Shown piece after piece: positions 16,102 to 23,110 of a stretch of DNA of 64,000 bases (positions are counted from its first letter, which is position 1; each line of letters starts with the position of its first letter). The stretch is from Chromobacterium rhizoryzae. Lineage in GTDB: Bacteria; Pseudomonadota; Gammaproteobacteria; Burkholderiales; Chromobacteriaceae. The position numbers were made by a program, and so were the translations under genes. A model generated the notes under the pieces. The model saw nothing but the letters and a program-made list of their open reading frames with translations, was not told where the DNA came from and searched no databases. The DNA lies in contig NZ_CP066126.1 of assembly GCF_020544465.1 (NCBI RefSeq), positions 1,612,001-1,676,000 on the forward strand, read 5' to 3'.

Positions 16102-16767
16102 CTAAATATGAATGGGGCCAAATATTGCGCTGGATTTTTCAGACATGAAGGCCCAGTAGCGGTCTCCAAAAGACCAATGCCACCATTCAAATGGATAATT
16201 TATAAAACCAGCTTGCGTCATCGCATCAAACAACTGCTTACGGTTGAGTTGCTGAGTGGAGTTCAATTCATCAAAGTATGAGTGGCAAGCTCCGTTAGAG
16301 CTTTTCTCATCTTCATCATATGCGCAGCCCATATCTAGCTCATTGCCCTTTTTATCTATTAATGTAACATCCACGGCGCCTCCGGTGGGGTGGCCCGCAA
16401 CGATGGGCGGCGCGATAAAGTGCGATGCTATTTTTTCAATTTCTTTGATTGATAGATTGGGTTTCTCAATGAGCAAGTCGTTAACGTAGCCGTCAAACAG
16501 TGTTTTTTGTAAATGATAGGGACGGTATGACTCTTTTATTAGAATGGATAAGTGTTCAGGAAGCGCGTCAGCTACTGTTTTAAGCCGTTCGGCAACAGAG
16601 CGTCTGGCAATGAAATTTGCCTGATAACCCAAGCAATTGGCGTTTTCAGTGGAAGTGTCTGCATAAATTTTTTTATGTATGTCTGCTATTGAAACCATGG
16701 GCTCGTGACACTCTTGAATTAAAATGTCGGCGATGCGTGGGTCAGACAGCGGTATCCTTTTTGACAT
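16102..16767 (-). CDS. VanX-type D-alanyl-D-alanine dipeptidase (M15 family)
   Basis: 221 residues with all VanX/DdpX hallmarks: substrate-binding Arg in ESYRPY (R82), zinc ligands H126 and D133 (GHPTGGAVDV), catalytic E194 and zinc ligand H197 in FEWWHWSFGDRYWA. The enzyme cleaves D-Ala-D-Ala dipeptide. The start at 16767 has a good AAAAGAGAT site. Base composition is much more AT-rich than the neighbours, and the sequence upstream is a decayed gene, so I infer horizontal transfer. No signal peptide is visible. Possible roles are cell-wall dipeptide recycling, or a toxin-type peptidase; there is no vanH or vanA nearby, so glycopeptide resistance is unlikely. Confidence 0.85.
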   Translation of the reverse strand: MSKRIPLSDPRIADILIQECHEPMVSIADIHKKIYADTSTENANCLGYQANFIARRSVAERLKTVADALPEHLSILIKESYRPYHLQKTLFDGYVNDLLIEKPNLSIKEIEKIASHFIAPPIVAGHPTGGAVDVTLIDKKGNELDMGCAYDEDEKSSNGACHSYFDELNSTQQLNRKQLFDAMTQAGFINYPFEWWHWSFGDRYWAFMSEKSSAIFGPIHI

Positions 16768-17084
16768 TTTTAATCTCTTTTGGCCGGGCATGAGGTTTGG
16801 ATTCATCCACAACTGGGACAGAAGGCATGACACCCCCTAGTGCTAACGCCGCACCAATGGAGTCATCTGGGTTTTCTAAAATTCATGTCAAACGGAAGTT
16901 GATATGCTTCGGTAATCTGTGCAATTCGTCGGGATTTTTTTTGACCAAGGTCGCAGTGTCTTGTTCCGGTAGCCGCAGTCATAGTTGGTGCGGTTGTAGT
17001 CGGTTTTTTCTTGATAGGGTCTACGGAAGCGGTGTAACTGCCGGTAGATGATATGAAAATTACATCGTCTTGACGGATGCGTAT
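16742..17084 (-). pseudogene. Decayed coding remnants upstream of the VanX gene
   Basis: On the minus strand the frame from 17084 to 16863 is open for 73 codons and protein-like at first (RQDDVIFISSTGSYTASVDP, then KKKPTTTAPT). A second frame picks up coding-like sequence (LVKKNPDELHRLPKHINFRLT), hits a stop and continues (ENPDDSIGAALALGGVMPSV) to 16742, overlapping the VanX start by 26 bp. No family is recognisable. The pattern of coding-like pieces across frames with no start suggests a broken gene whose 5' part was lost at the repeat near 17091-17124. This is a judgement by eye. Confidence 0.35.
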
Positions 17085-17090
17085 TTAGAG

Positions 17091-17124
17091 CGTCTTTGCT
17101 TGCAAGACTTTAACACCGGTTTTG
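17091..17124 (-). repeat. Short dispersed-repeat copy at the break of the remnant gene
   Basis: On the minus strand this reads AAAACCGGTGTTAAAGTCTT, then GCAAGCAAAGACG. It parallels the copy at 22091-22132 (AGCCAGTTCAAAGCCTCGC, then AAGCAAGAGC) and the one at 25932-26060. The decayed coding sequence starts right beside it. Confidence 0.45.
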
Positions 17125-17126
17125 AG

Positions 17127-17155
17127 CGCCAAGGAGCGCTGGGCGCTCCTTGGCG
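17127..17155 (-). terminator. Perfect 13-bp hairpin downstream of the small MFS-operon protein
   Basis: CGCCAAGGAGCGC and its exact complement flank a 3-base loop, 11 bp after the stop of the last gene of the MFS operon. The T run is weak on both strands, so it may act by folding rather than as a classical intrinsic terminator. Confidence 0.55.
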
Positions 17156-17165
17156 ATTTGCCGGG

Positions 17166-17477
17166 CTACACCAGGCGGTTGATGTGGTTCACGCCATGAT
17201 TCAAGCGTTGTAGCACCGGCTCCAGCAGCGCCACCGCCTCCTCGCTGCTGAACAGCAAGGGTTCGTCGCGGCGTTGCAAGAGAGTCATGATGGCTTGCAG
17301 GCCGGTCTGAGCGGAACGGATATCGATCAGACCTTGCAATAAACAGGCATCCATCTCCGCGCATTGCTGGGCCAGCTGCTGGCCCAAGTGAGGCAGCGCG
17401 GTGTTGTCCCGCGTATCGAGCAGGTTCCGGTTCAACTGCTTTAATTGCTCCAGCACCGGTAGTTCGTCTTGCTTCAT
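17166..17477 (-). CDS. Small helical protein, possibly DUF1484-like
   Basis: 103 residues, predicted almost entirely helical and rich in Leu and Gln (ELPVLEQLKQLNRNLLDTR...), without signal peptide or membrane segment. Its ATG overlaps the MFS stop codon (ATGA), so it is the last gene of the GntR/DUF2848/amidase/MFS operon. It resembles short DUF1484-type proteins known from Chromobacterium and Ralstonia, but that is memory-level similarity. Function unknown. Confidence 0.6.
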   Translation of the reverse strand: MKQDELPVLEQLKQLNRNLLDTRDNTALPHLGQQLAQQCAEMDACLLQGLIDIRSAQTGLQAIMTLLQRRDEPLLFSSEEAVALLEPVLQRLNHGVNHINRLV

Positions 17478-18793
17478 GACCGGGCCTCCTGCGGGATCAG
17501 CTTCGCCTGTGGTTTTTGGATGAACAAGATGATCAGCACCGCCGCTGCCGCCTCCAGCAGCGCCACAAAGTACAAGCCAGCGCTCAAGTTGCCGGTACTG
17601 GTTTTCAGAAAGCCGATCATATACGGCGCAACAAAGCCCGCCAGGTTGCCCACCGAGTTGATCAGCGCAATGCCGCCGGCCGCCGCGGTGCCGGCAAGGA
17701 ACAGCGAGGGCAGGGCCCAAAATACCGGGAAGGCGGCCAGAATGCCGACCGAAGCCAGGGTCAGCGCCAACAGCGCCAGCCAGGTGTTGTGAAGCAGCGC
17801 CGCGGTCAGCACCAGTCCCAGGGCGGCAATCAGGGCCGCGACGGCGCAGTGCAGGCGACGTTCGCCTACCTTATCGGAGTGCGCGCCGTTCCAGACCATG
17901 GCGATGGTGCCGGCGAGGAAAGGCAGCGCCGAAATCAGGCCGATATTGAGGGTGCCTTGGATGCCGAGTTCCTTGATGATGGAGGGGGACCAGAAGGCGA
18001 TGGTGGCGTTGCCGCTGACGATGCAGAAGTAGATGGCGGCGCAGAGCCAGACATAGGGGCTGGTGAAAGCGGCTTTCAACGAAGACTGCTTGTTGGGGTC
18101 GCGCTGATCCGCTGCGATGTCCTGGCGGATGGCTTCTCGTTCCGTCGGACTCAGCCAAGCCGCTTTGGCCGGCGTTTCCGGCAAGTAGCGCAGCACCGCC
18201 AGGCCGGCCAGAACCGAGGGCGCGCCTTCCACGATGAATAGCCATTGCCAACCCTGCCACTGGTTCAAGCCGTCCAGACTGGACATGATCAGCCCGGCCA
18301 GCGGGCCGCCGATCACCCCGGCAATGGCGAAGGAGGTCATGAACAGGCCATTGATGCGGGCGCGTCGGGCGAGAGGGAACCAATACGTCAGGTACAGCAC
18401 CACGCCGGGGAAGAAGCCGGCCTCGGCGGCTCCCAGCAGAAAACGCAGCACATAGAACTGAGTCGGGGTCTGCACCAGGGCCATCGCCATGGAGATGGCT
18501 CCCCACAAGATGGTGATCCGGGCCAGAGTCTTTCGCGCCCCGACTTTTTCCAGATACAGGTTGCTGGGGACTTCAAACAGGAAATAGCCGATGAAGAAAA
18601 TGCCCGCGCCCAAGCCGTAAATGGCCTCGCTGAACTGTAAGTCGTTCAGCATCTGCAACTTGGCGAAGCCGATGTTGACCCGGTCAATCCAAGCCAGGAT
18701 AAAGAGCACGATCAGGAAGGGAATAAGCCGCAAGGTGGCTTTGCGGTAGGCATTGTTCCGCTCGTCGGGAGTCACTCGCAGGGTCTTGTCCAT
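17474..18793 (-). CDS. MFS transporter, anion:cation symporter (ACS) family
   Basis: 439 residues with 12 predicted membrane segments. The N-terminal signature R-x6-F-x4-A-x-IDRVNIGFAK, together with GAAEAGFFPGVVLYLTYWFP, identifies the ACS/phthalate-tartrate-hexuronate branch, which takes up organic anions. It ends in an ATGA overlap with the small protein and starts 12 bp after the amidase, so it should import the substrate or a product of the amidase/DUF2848 pair. A good AAGGAGAA site precedes the start. The specific solute is unknown. Confidence 0.88.
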   Translation of the reverse strand: MDKTLRVTPDERNNAYRKATLRLIPFLIVLFILAWIDRVNIGFAKLQMLNDLQFSEAIYGLGAGIFFIGYFLFEVPSNLYLEKVGARKTLARITILWGAISMAMALVQTPTQFYVLRFLLGAAEAGFFPGVVLYLTYWFPLARRARINGLFMTSFAIAGVIGGPLAGLIMSSLDGLNQWQGWQWLFIVEGAPSVLAGLAVLRYLPETPAKAAWLSPTEREAIRQDIAADQRDPNKQSSLKAAFTSPYVWLCAAIYFCIVSGNATIAFWSPSIIKELGIQGTLNIGLISALPFLAGTIAMVWNGAHSDKVGERRLHCAVAALIAALGLVLTAALLHNTWLALLALTLASVGILAAFPVFWALPSLFLAGTAAAGGIALINSVGNLAGFVAPYMIGFLKTSTGNLSAGLYFVALLEAAAAVLIILFIQKPQAKLIPQEARS

Positions 18794-18805
18794 TGCCGTT
18801 CTCCT

Positions 18806-20137
18806 TTAGGCATTGGCCAGCGCGGATTCAATGCTGGCGGCTAGTTTCAGGGTGTGATGATCGCGGTTGTAGAGCCCGCTCACGCTCAGGCCGATTTGCG
18901 GCGCCAAGGGGAGGCTGACCGCGCAGCCATCCAGCAGGTTGATGATGCTGGTGTTGCGTAGCACCAGGCTGTTCAAACGGGTGAACGCGGCGTCGTCCTC
19001 CAATTCGGCCAGCGTGGGCGGGAGAATCGCCACGGTGGGCATCAGCCAGGCGTCGGCCATGGACAGGCGGCGGGTGGCGACGGCTTGCAGCGCGCGGCGC
19101 TGTTCGAGTATGTCCAAGTAGTCGGCTGCGCTTTGACTGGCGCCCGCGCGGATGCGGCGGGCGATGCGCGGATCATAGGAGCCGCCGTCTTTTCCTGTCA
19201 GTCGCGCGTGATGCCAGCGCCAGGCTTCGGCTGCGACTAGGCCGCCCTTGGCGTTGATGTCGGCGATCTGTCGCAACTCGGGGAAGTCGAAGCGGATGAT
19301 TTTGGCTCCGGCACGGGATAAGCGGGACAGGGCTTGCTCGAAGGCCTGGGCCACGGCGGGATCAAGCTGATCGGCGACATAGTCTTCGCTTACATAGAGC
19401 CTGCGCCCATTGAGGCTGGGCAGAATGTCTTGGGAGAGCGCAGGTGTCCCGCCAATCCGAAGCATGGCGTCCATCATCGCGCAGCAGGACACGGAGGAGG
19501 CGAGCGGCCCAATCGAGTCCAGCGACGGCGACAAGGGCAGGCAGCCTTGTTGTGGCACACGCCGCGCGGTGGGCTTGAAGCCGGTCAAGCCGCAAAAAGC
19601 GGCGGGGATGCGGAGCGAGCCGCCGGTATCGGTGCCCAGCGCGGCGGCGCTCATGCCCTGCGCCACGCTGACCGCTGCGCCGGAACTGGAGCCGCCGGCA
19701 ATGCGCGTCGGATCGCCGGGGTTGATCGGGGTGCCGTAGTGTGGGTTCAGTCCCAGGCCGGAGTAGGCGAACTCGCTCATATTGGTGCGGCCGAGCAGCA
19801 CCGCGCCGGCTGCGCGCAGCCTGGCTACCGCCTGCGCGTCTTGGCGGGCCGGCGGCTCATTCTTCAGCACCACGGAGCCGGCGGTGGTGACTTGGCCCCG
19901 GACGTCGAACAGGTCTTTGACCGATATCGGGATGCCGGAGAGAAAAGAGGGATAGTGCTTGGCCGCATCAATCTTGTGGGCGGCGGCCAGCGCGGATTCC
20001 GCATCAAGCTGAAGGAAGGCGACGCCGCCATCCTCCCGGTGACGGTGAATCGCGTCGAGCGCGTGTTCGGTCAGCGCCACGCTGCTGGTGCGCCCCTGGC
20101 GCAAGGCCAAGTGCAGCTGCGTCAAGGTCGGCCTCAT
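18806..20137 (-). CDS. Amidase signature family hydrolase
   Basis: 443 residues with the Ser-Ser-Lys triad of the amidase signature family: the catalytic Lys in SGIPISVKDLFD (about residue 75), cis-Ser and nucleophile Ser in the GGSSSGAAVSVAQGM...GTDTGGSLR block (about 150-180). The family hydrolyses amides to acid plus ammonia. It overlaps the DUF2848 gene by 4 bp and is followed by an ACS transporter, which suggests catabolism of an imported amide or carbamoyl compound as carbon or nitrogen source. Substrate not determinable from sequence. Confidence 0.88.
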   Translation of the reverse strand: MRPTLTQLHLALRQGRTSSVALTEHALDAIHRHREDGGVAFLQLDAESALAAAHKIDAAKHYPSFLSGIPISVKDLFDVRGQVTTAGSVVLKNEPPARQDAQAVARLRAAGAVLLGRTNMSEFAYSGLGLNPHYGTPINPGDPTRIAGGSSSGAAVSVAQGMSAAALGTDTGGSLRIPAAFCGLTGFKPTARRVPQQGCLPLSPSLDSIGPLASSVSCCAMMDAMLRIGGTPALSQDILPSLNGRRLYVSEDYVADQLDPAVAQAFEQALSRLSRAGAKIIRFDFPELRQIADINAKGGLVAAEAWRWHHARLTGKDGGSYDPRIARRIRAGASQSAADYLDILEQRRALQAVATRRLSMADAWLMPTVAILPPTLAELEDDAAFTRLNSLVLRNTSIINLLDGCAVSLPLAPQIGLSVSGLYNRDHHTLKLAASIESALANA

Positions 20138-20805
20138 GTCGCCACCTCCAGCGTCTTGACGCGGTAAGCGTGGCGCAGCGTGCGCCCCAGCACCGGGTCA
20201 TGCAGTTCCATTTCAAACGCTTCGCCATGGCCCAAGGAGCCGTTTACCGCCAAGGTGCCGCAAAACAGTACGCTGCCTGTCGGCAGCGGCCGGCCCTGGC
20301 CATAGCGTTCGATCAAGAGCCGCGGATGCAGCAGCTGCGCGGTGCCGCCCTGCTGGTACAACTCGCGTACGCCATTGCGTTCCCGCCAGCATCTCATCAG
20401 CAGTTGGTCCCAGTGCGCGACGACTTCATTGAAACGCCAAAGCTCGGCGCTGAGCGGCTTGGCGCACATCTGTTTGGAGACCGTCACATCATAGGCTTCC
20501 ACCTGGCGGTCGGTGTGGTCGGAGCCGACGCCGACGAACAGGCCGTCGGCATCGGCGAACAGCACGCATTCGACTTCGCCGGAGGAGTTTTCGCGCGGCA
20601 CTTCCAGTTCGGCGGCGGTCGTCAGCAACTGGTGCGACAAAGGATAGAAACAAGGCGTGCTTGCCGGGGGGCGCACCCCCAGCGCTTCCAACTCGCGGAT
20701 ATGGTGCTCCACCGCGTGTTGATCCCGCCCGGCCCAGCCGGCGATGATTAATTGCTGTGGGGAAAACCTACGTGGGCCTTGGCCGACGACATGAAGTTCC
20801 AACAT
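20134..20805 (-). CDS. DUF2848 family protein
   Basis: 223 residues matching the DUF2848 pattern: a mid-protein segment GVGSDHTDRQVEAYDVTVSKQMCAKPL (about 103-130) and a C-terminal PTGSVLFCGTL segment, which together resemble the fumarylacetoacetate-hydrolase-like fold. DUF2848 genes commonly sit beside amidases and GntR regulators, as here. It overlaps the amidase by 4 bp and lies 13 bp after the GntR gene, so it is in the same transcript. A hydrolase or lyase step in the same pathway as the amidase is inferred. Confidence 0.8.
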   Translation of the reverse strand: MLELHVVGQGPRRFSPQQLIIAGWAGRDQHAVEHHIRELEALGVRPPASTPCFYPLSHQLLTTAAELEVPRENSSGEVECVLFADADGLFVGVGSDHTDRQVEAYDVTVSKQMCAKPLSAELWRFNEVVAHWDQLLMRCWRERNGVRELYQQGGTAQLLHPRLLIERYGQGRPLPTGSVLFCGTLAVNGSLGHGEAFEMELHDPVLGRTLRHAYRVKTLEVAT

Positions 20806-20818
20806 GGCTGCCTCCTGG

Positions 20819-21484
20819 CTAGATACTGCGGGTGGTATTGCGCTTGAACTCCTCGATGTGGTGTTGCATCAATGCTTGCGCGCCGGCGATGTCCCTGCGT
20901 TCAAACGCCTCGACAATGGCAAGGTGCTCGCGGTGGACCTGCTCAAGATGGTCGGGGGCGGAGAGGGACAGGAACCAGAAGCGCGCCTGTTTTTCGTGAA
21001 GGGCGCGTAGCAATTCGGCCAGCGTGCTGTTGCGCGCGGCGGCGGATATGGCCATGTGGAACGCCACATCCAGTGCGGCCAGACCGGCGATGTCGCGCTG
21101 AGCGATCAGGGCGGGAGTGCGTTCAACGATGGACCGCATGGCGGCAATCTCGCCGTCCGTTGCGTTGTTGACCGCCAGCCCGACGCAGAACACCTCGTTT
21201 AGCGTGCGCACGGCGACCAGCTCCATTAGCAGATCAAGCGACAGCGGGGTAATCAGCAAGCCCTTGCGCGGCAGAATCGCCACCCAGCCATCCACCTCCA
21301 GCCGATGCAAGGCCTGATTGATCGGTCCGCGACCCAGTCCCAACAACTCCATGATGCGAGACTCGTTCTGGACTGCGCCAGGCGTGAATTCAGGCTCGCA
21401 ATGGATGATTCGGTGTTTGATTTCCGCATAGGCCGATTCTCGCTGCGCGGCGCCCTTGGTGATGTTCGTCATCTCGATTCGCAC
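20819..21484 (-). CDS. GntR/FadR-type transcription regulator
   Basis: 221 residues: an N-terminal winged helix (about 20-80; GAVQNESRIMELLGLGRGPINQALHRLEVDGWV) and a C-terminal FCD helical sensor with His residues typical of metal-assisted ligand binding (FHMAISAAARNSTL). It heads its own operon, so it probably autoregulates and is induced by the pathway substrate. A GTG at 21484 or an ATG at 21472 could start it; neither has a good ribosome site. A CACTC-n9-GAGTG inverted repeat overlaps the start region. Confidence 0.85.
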   Translation of the reverse strand: MRIEMTNITKGAAQRESAYAEIKHRIIHCEPEFTPGAVQNESRIMELLGLGRGPINQALHRLEVDGWVAILPRKGLLITPLSLDLLMELVAVRTLNEVFCVGLAVNNATDGEIAAMRSIVERTPALIAQRDIAGLAALDVAFHMAISAAARNSTLAELLRALHEKQARFWFLSLSAPDHLEQVHREHLAIVEAFERRDIAGAQALMQHHIEEFKRNTTRSI

Positions 21485-21556
21485 TCGTGAATGATGAGTG
21501 AATCAACACTGATCTATCAGGCTGCGGATGGTCAAGCCAGCGTGGTCCGCGTGATC

Positions 21557-22090
21557 TTAAACGCCTGGCCTCTCCGTGATGACGGTTTCGCTTACGGCCT
21601 CAAGCGGTGCCTGCTGAACTTCGGCATAAAGGTGTTGGAAGCGGGCGGTGTAGTCGTCCAGTACCTGGATGGACAGGCCCGCCAACAAGGACTGATGGGA
21701 GGCTGGGGGCGTTTGGGACTGGAGGGCGGTTAGGGTGGAGCGTAAGAGGGCGAAGCAGTTGAAAGCCATGGCGCAAGCGTCCAAGGTTTGGGACAGCTGG
21801 CGCGGTTGCTGGCTTGCGGTTGGGGGAGGGGCGTCTTGGGTTTGGGGAGGATCGTTCAGGGAGGCAAGGCCAGTGCGCACGCGATATATCGCGTAATACA
21901 TGATTTTCGCTTTCGGCTCTGAGACACCACTACAGAGCATGGCTTCGTAGAATGCCCTGTAGACTGCCTGCCAGCGCCGTGTCCATACCTCACAGTCGTC
22001 GTCATGGATGATAGAGGCTTGGCGGCACCGTCCCTCGAGAGGGCCGCCTATCAGAGACCAGAGAATCTGAGGAATTGAAGCTCCGTCAAG
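21557..22090 (-). pseudogene. DUF1353 (phage-type) gene missing its N-terminus
   Basis: Reading minus from 22090 gives an open frame beginning LDGASIPQILWSLIGGPLEG, then RQASIIHDDDCEVW and FYEAMLCSGVSEPKAKIMYYAIY. This is the DUF1353 pattern (usually VTDGASIPr..W.., a central aviHD, then EAM...GV...KA..MY.AV). The frame has no start codon before LDGAS. Upstream it runs into a dispersed-repeat copy (22091-22132) and then a TAA near 22126. The normal N-terminal strands are missing. An internal ATG at 21940 could yield only a 127-residue C-terminal stub with a Pro/Gln-rich tail. I infer truncation by the repeat or by the event that brought it. Confidence 0.7.
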
Positions 22091-22132
22091 GAGCGCTTGC
22101 TCTTGCTTGCGAGGCTTTGAACTGGCTCTTTA
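22091..22132 (-). repeat. Dispersed-repeat copy at the truncation point of the DUF1353 gene
   Basis: On the minus strand this reads AAAGAGCCAGTTCAAAGCC, then TCGCAAGCAAGAGCAAGCG. It matches copies near 26010-26060 and 17091-17124, and its first 12 bases match the 36552 copy (AAGAGCCTGTTCA). It abuts the first recognisable DUF1353 codon. Confidence 0.55.
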
Positions 22133-22306
22133 GGGAACAATCGGCCATCTCCAGGCTGCTGGATTTAAGCCGATCATTACGCAGGGCGGGCGCGGGAAAT
22201 GAAAACAGTCTAGGTGTAATTCAGCTAGCATAGGCGCTTCCGTACCGCCTCGGCCGCTGGCATGAGGTGTTGGAGCGGAACCCGTTTAAACCGATTGGGA
22301 ACGACG

Positions 22307-22939
22307 ATGCCGGAATACTCGAATCTGCTGGCCTTTGCGCTGGTCTCCTTGGGCATGGTGGCCACCCCGGGGCCGAATATGATGTATCTGATCTCGCGCT
22401 CCATCTGCCAGGGCAAGCGGGCCGGGCTGATCTCCTTGTCCGGCGTGGCGCTGGGCTTTGTGTTCTACATGTTGTGCGCGGCGCTGGGCATTACCACCTT
22501 GCTGCTGGCCATCCCCTATGCCTACGACGCCTTGCGCTTGGGCGGCGCGGCGTATCTGCTGTATCTGGCGTGGCAAGCGCTCAAACCCGGCGGCAGCTCG
22601 CCCTTCCAGCTGCGCGAGCTGGCGCCGGACAGCGACCGCAAGCTGTTCATGATGGGTTTTCTGACCAATCTGCTGAATCCGAAAATCGCGGTGATGTATC
22701 TGGCCCTGTTGCCGCAGTTTCTGTCCAAGGCGGGCGGCGACGTGTTGTCCCAATCGCTATTGCTCGGGTTCACGCAAATCCTGATCAGCGTCAGCGTCAA
22801 CGCCTTGATCGTGCTGAGCGCCGGCGCCATGGCCGCGCTTCTGGTCCGGAAACCGGCCTGGGGCGTGGCCCAGCGCTGGATCATGGGCACGGTCTTGGGC
22901 GGCCTGGCGGTCAGGATGCTGTTTGAAAAGCCGCGCTGA
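22307..22939 (+). CDS. LysE/RhtB-family exporter
   Basis: 210 residues with about six hydrophobic segments and the LysE signature near the N-terminus (LGMVATPGPNMMYLISRS, residues 13-30), plus GFLTNLLNPK at about 120. The family exports amino acids or their analogues through the inner membrane. I take the ATG at 22307 (ACGACG leader); an in-frame ATG at 22262 would add 15 residues without membrane character. The gene stands alone, with a bidirectional terminator after it. Substrate unknown. Confidence 0.85.
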   Translation: MPEYSNLLAFALVSLGMVATPGPNMMYLISRSICQGKRAGLISLSGVALGFVFYMLCAALGITTLLLAIPYAYDALRLGGAAYLLYLAWQALKPGGSSPFQLRELAPDSDRKLFMMGFLTNLLNPKIAVMYLALLPQFLSKAGGDVLSQSLLLGFTQILISVSVNALIVLSAGAMAALLVRKPAWGVAQRWIMGTVLGGLAVRMLFEKPR

Positions 22940-22968
22940 CGCGATTGAGCGTTTGCCGGCGAGAAAAA

Positions 22969-23008
22969 CAATGCGGCGGCCCCGTTGAATGGGGCCGCCG
23001 CATTGTTT
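22969..23008. terminator. Bidirectional intrinsic terminator
   Basis: A perfect 15-bp stem (CAATGCGGCGGCCCC and its complement) with a 7-base loop, preceded by AAAAA and followed by TTT. It ends the LysE gene on the plus strand and can also stop transcription of the protease on the minus strand. Confidence 0.85.
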
Positions 23009-23012
23009 CAGC

Positions 23013-23088
23013 CTAAGAACCGGTTCATGGTCTGCCGCGCGTCGGCGGGGTGGATGGACAAGAGCGTTGAAAACCGCTCTTGCTCGTC
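23013..23088 (+). repeat. Dispersed repeat copy (AACCGGTTCA...GCGTTGAAAACCGC)
   Basis: TAAGAACCGGTTCATGGTCT, TGCCGCGCGTCGGCGGGG, GGACAAGAGCG and TTGAAAACCGC occur in this order. The same blocks in the same order are found on the minus strand at 58697-58760, and a shorter version at 36552-36605. It lies between two convergent genes. Confidence 0.6.
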
Positions 23089-23110
23089 AGGCGCTTAGGC
23101 GGGGAGAGCC

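Noticed and set aside
16797..17051. Plus-strand 84-codon frame upstream of the VanX gene.
   Set aside because: The opposite strand has more protein-like segments leading towards VanX; this frame looks like its shadow.
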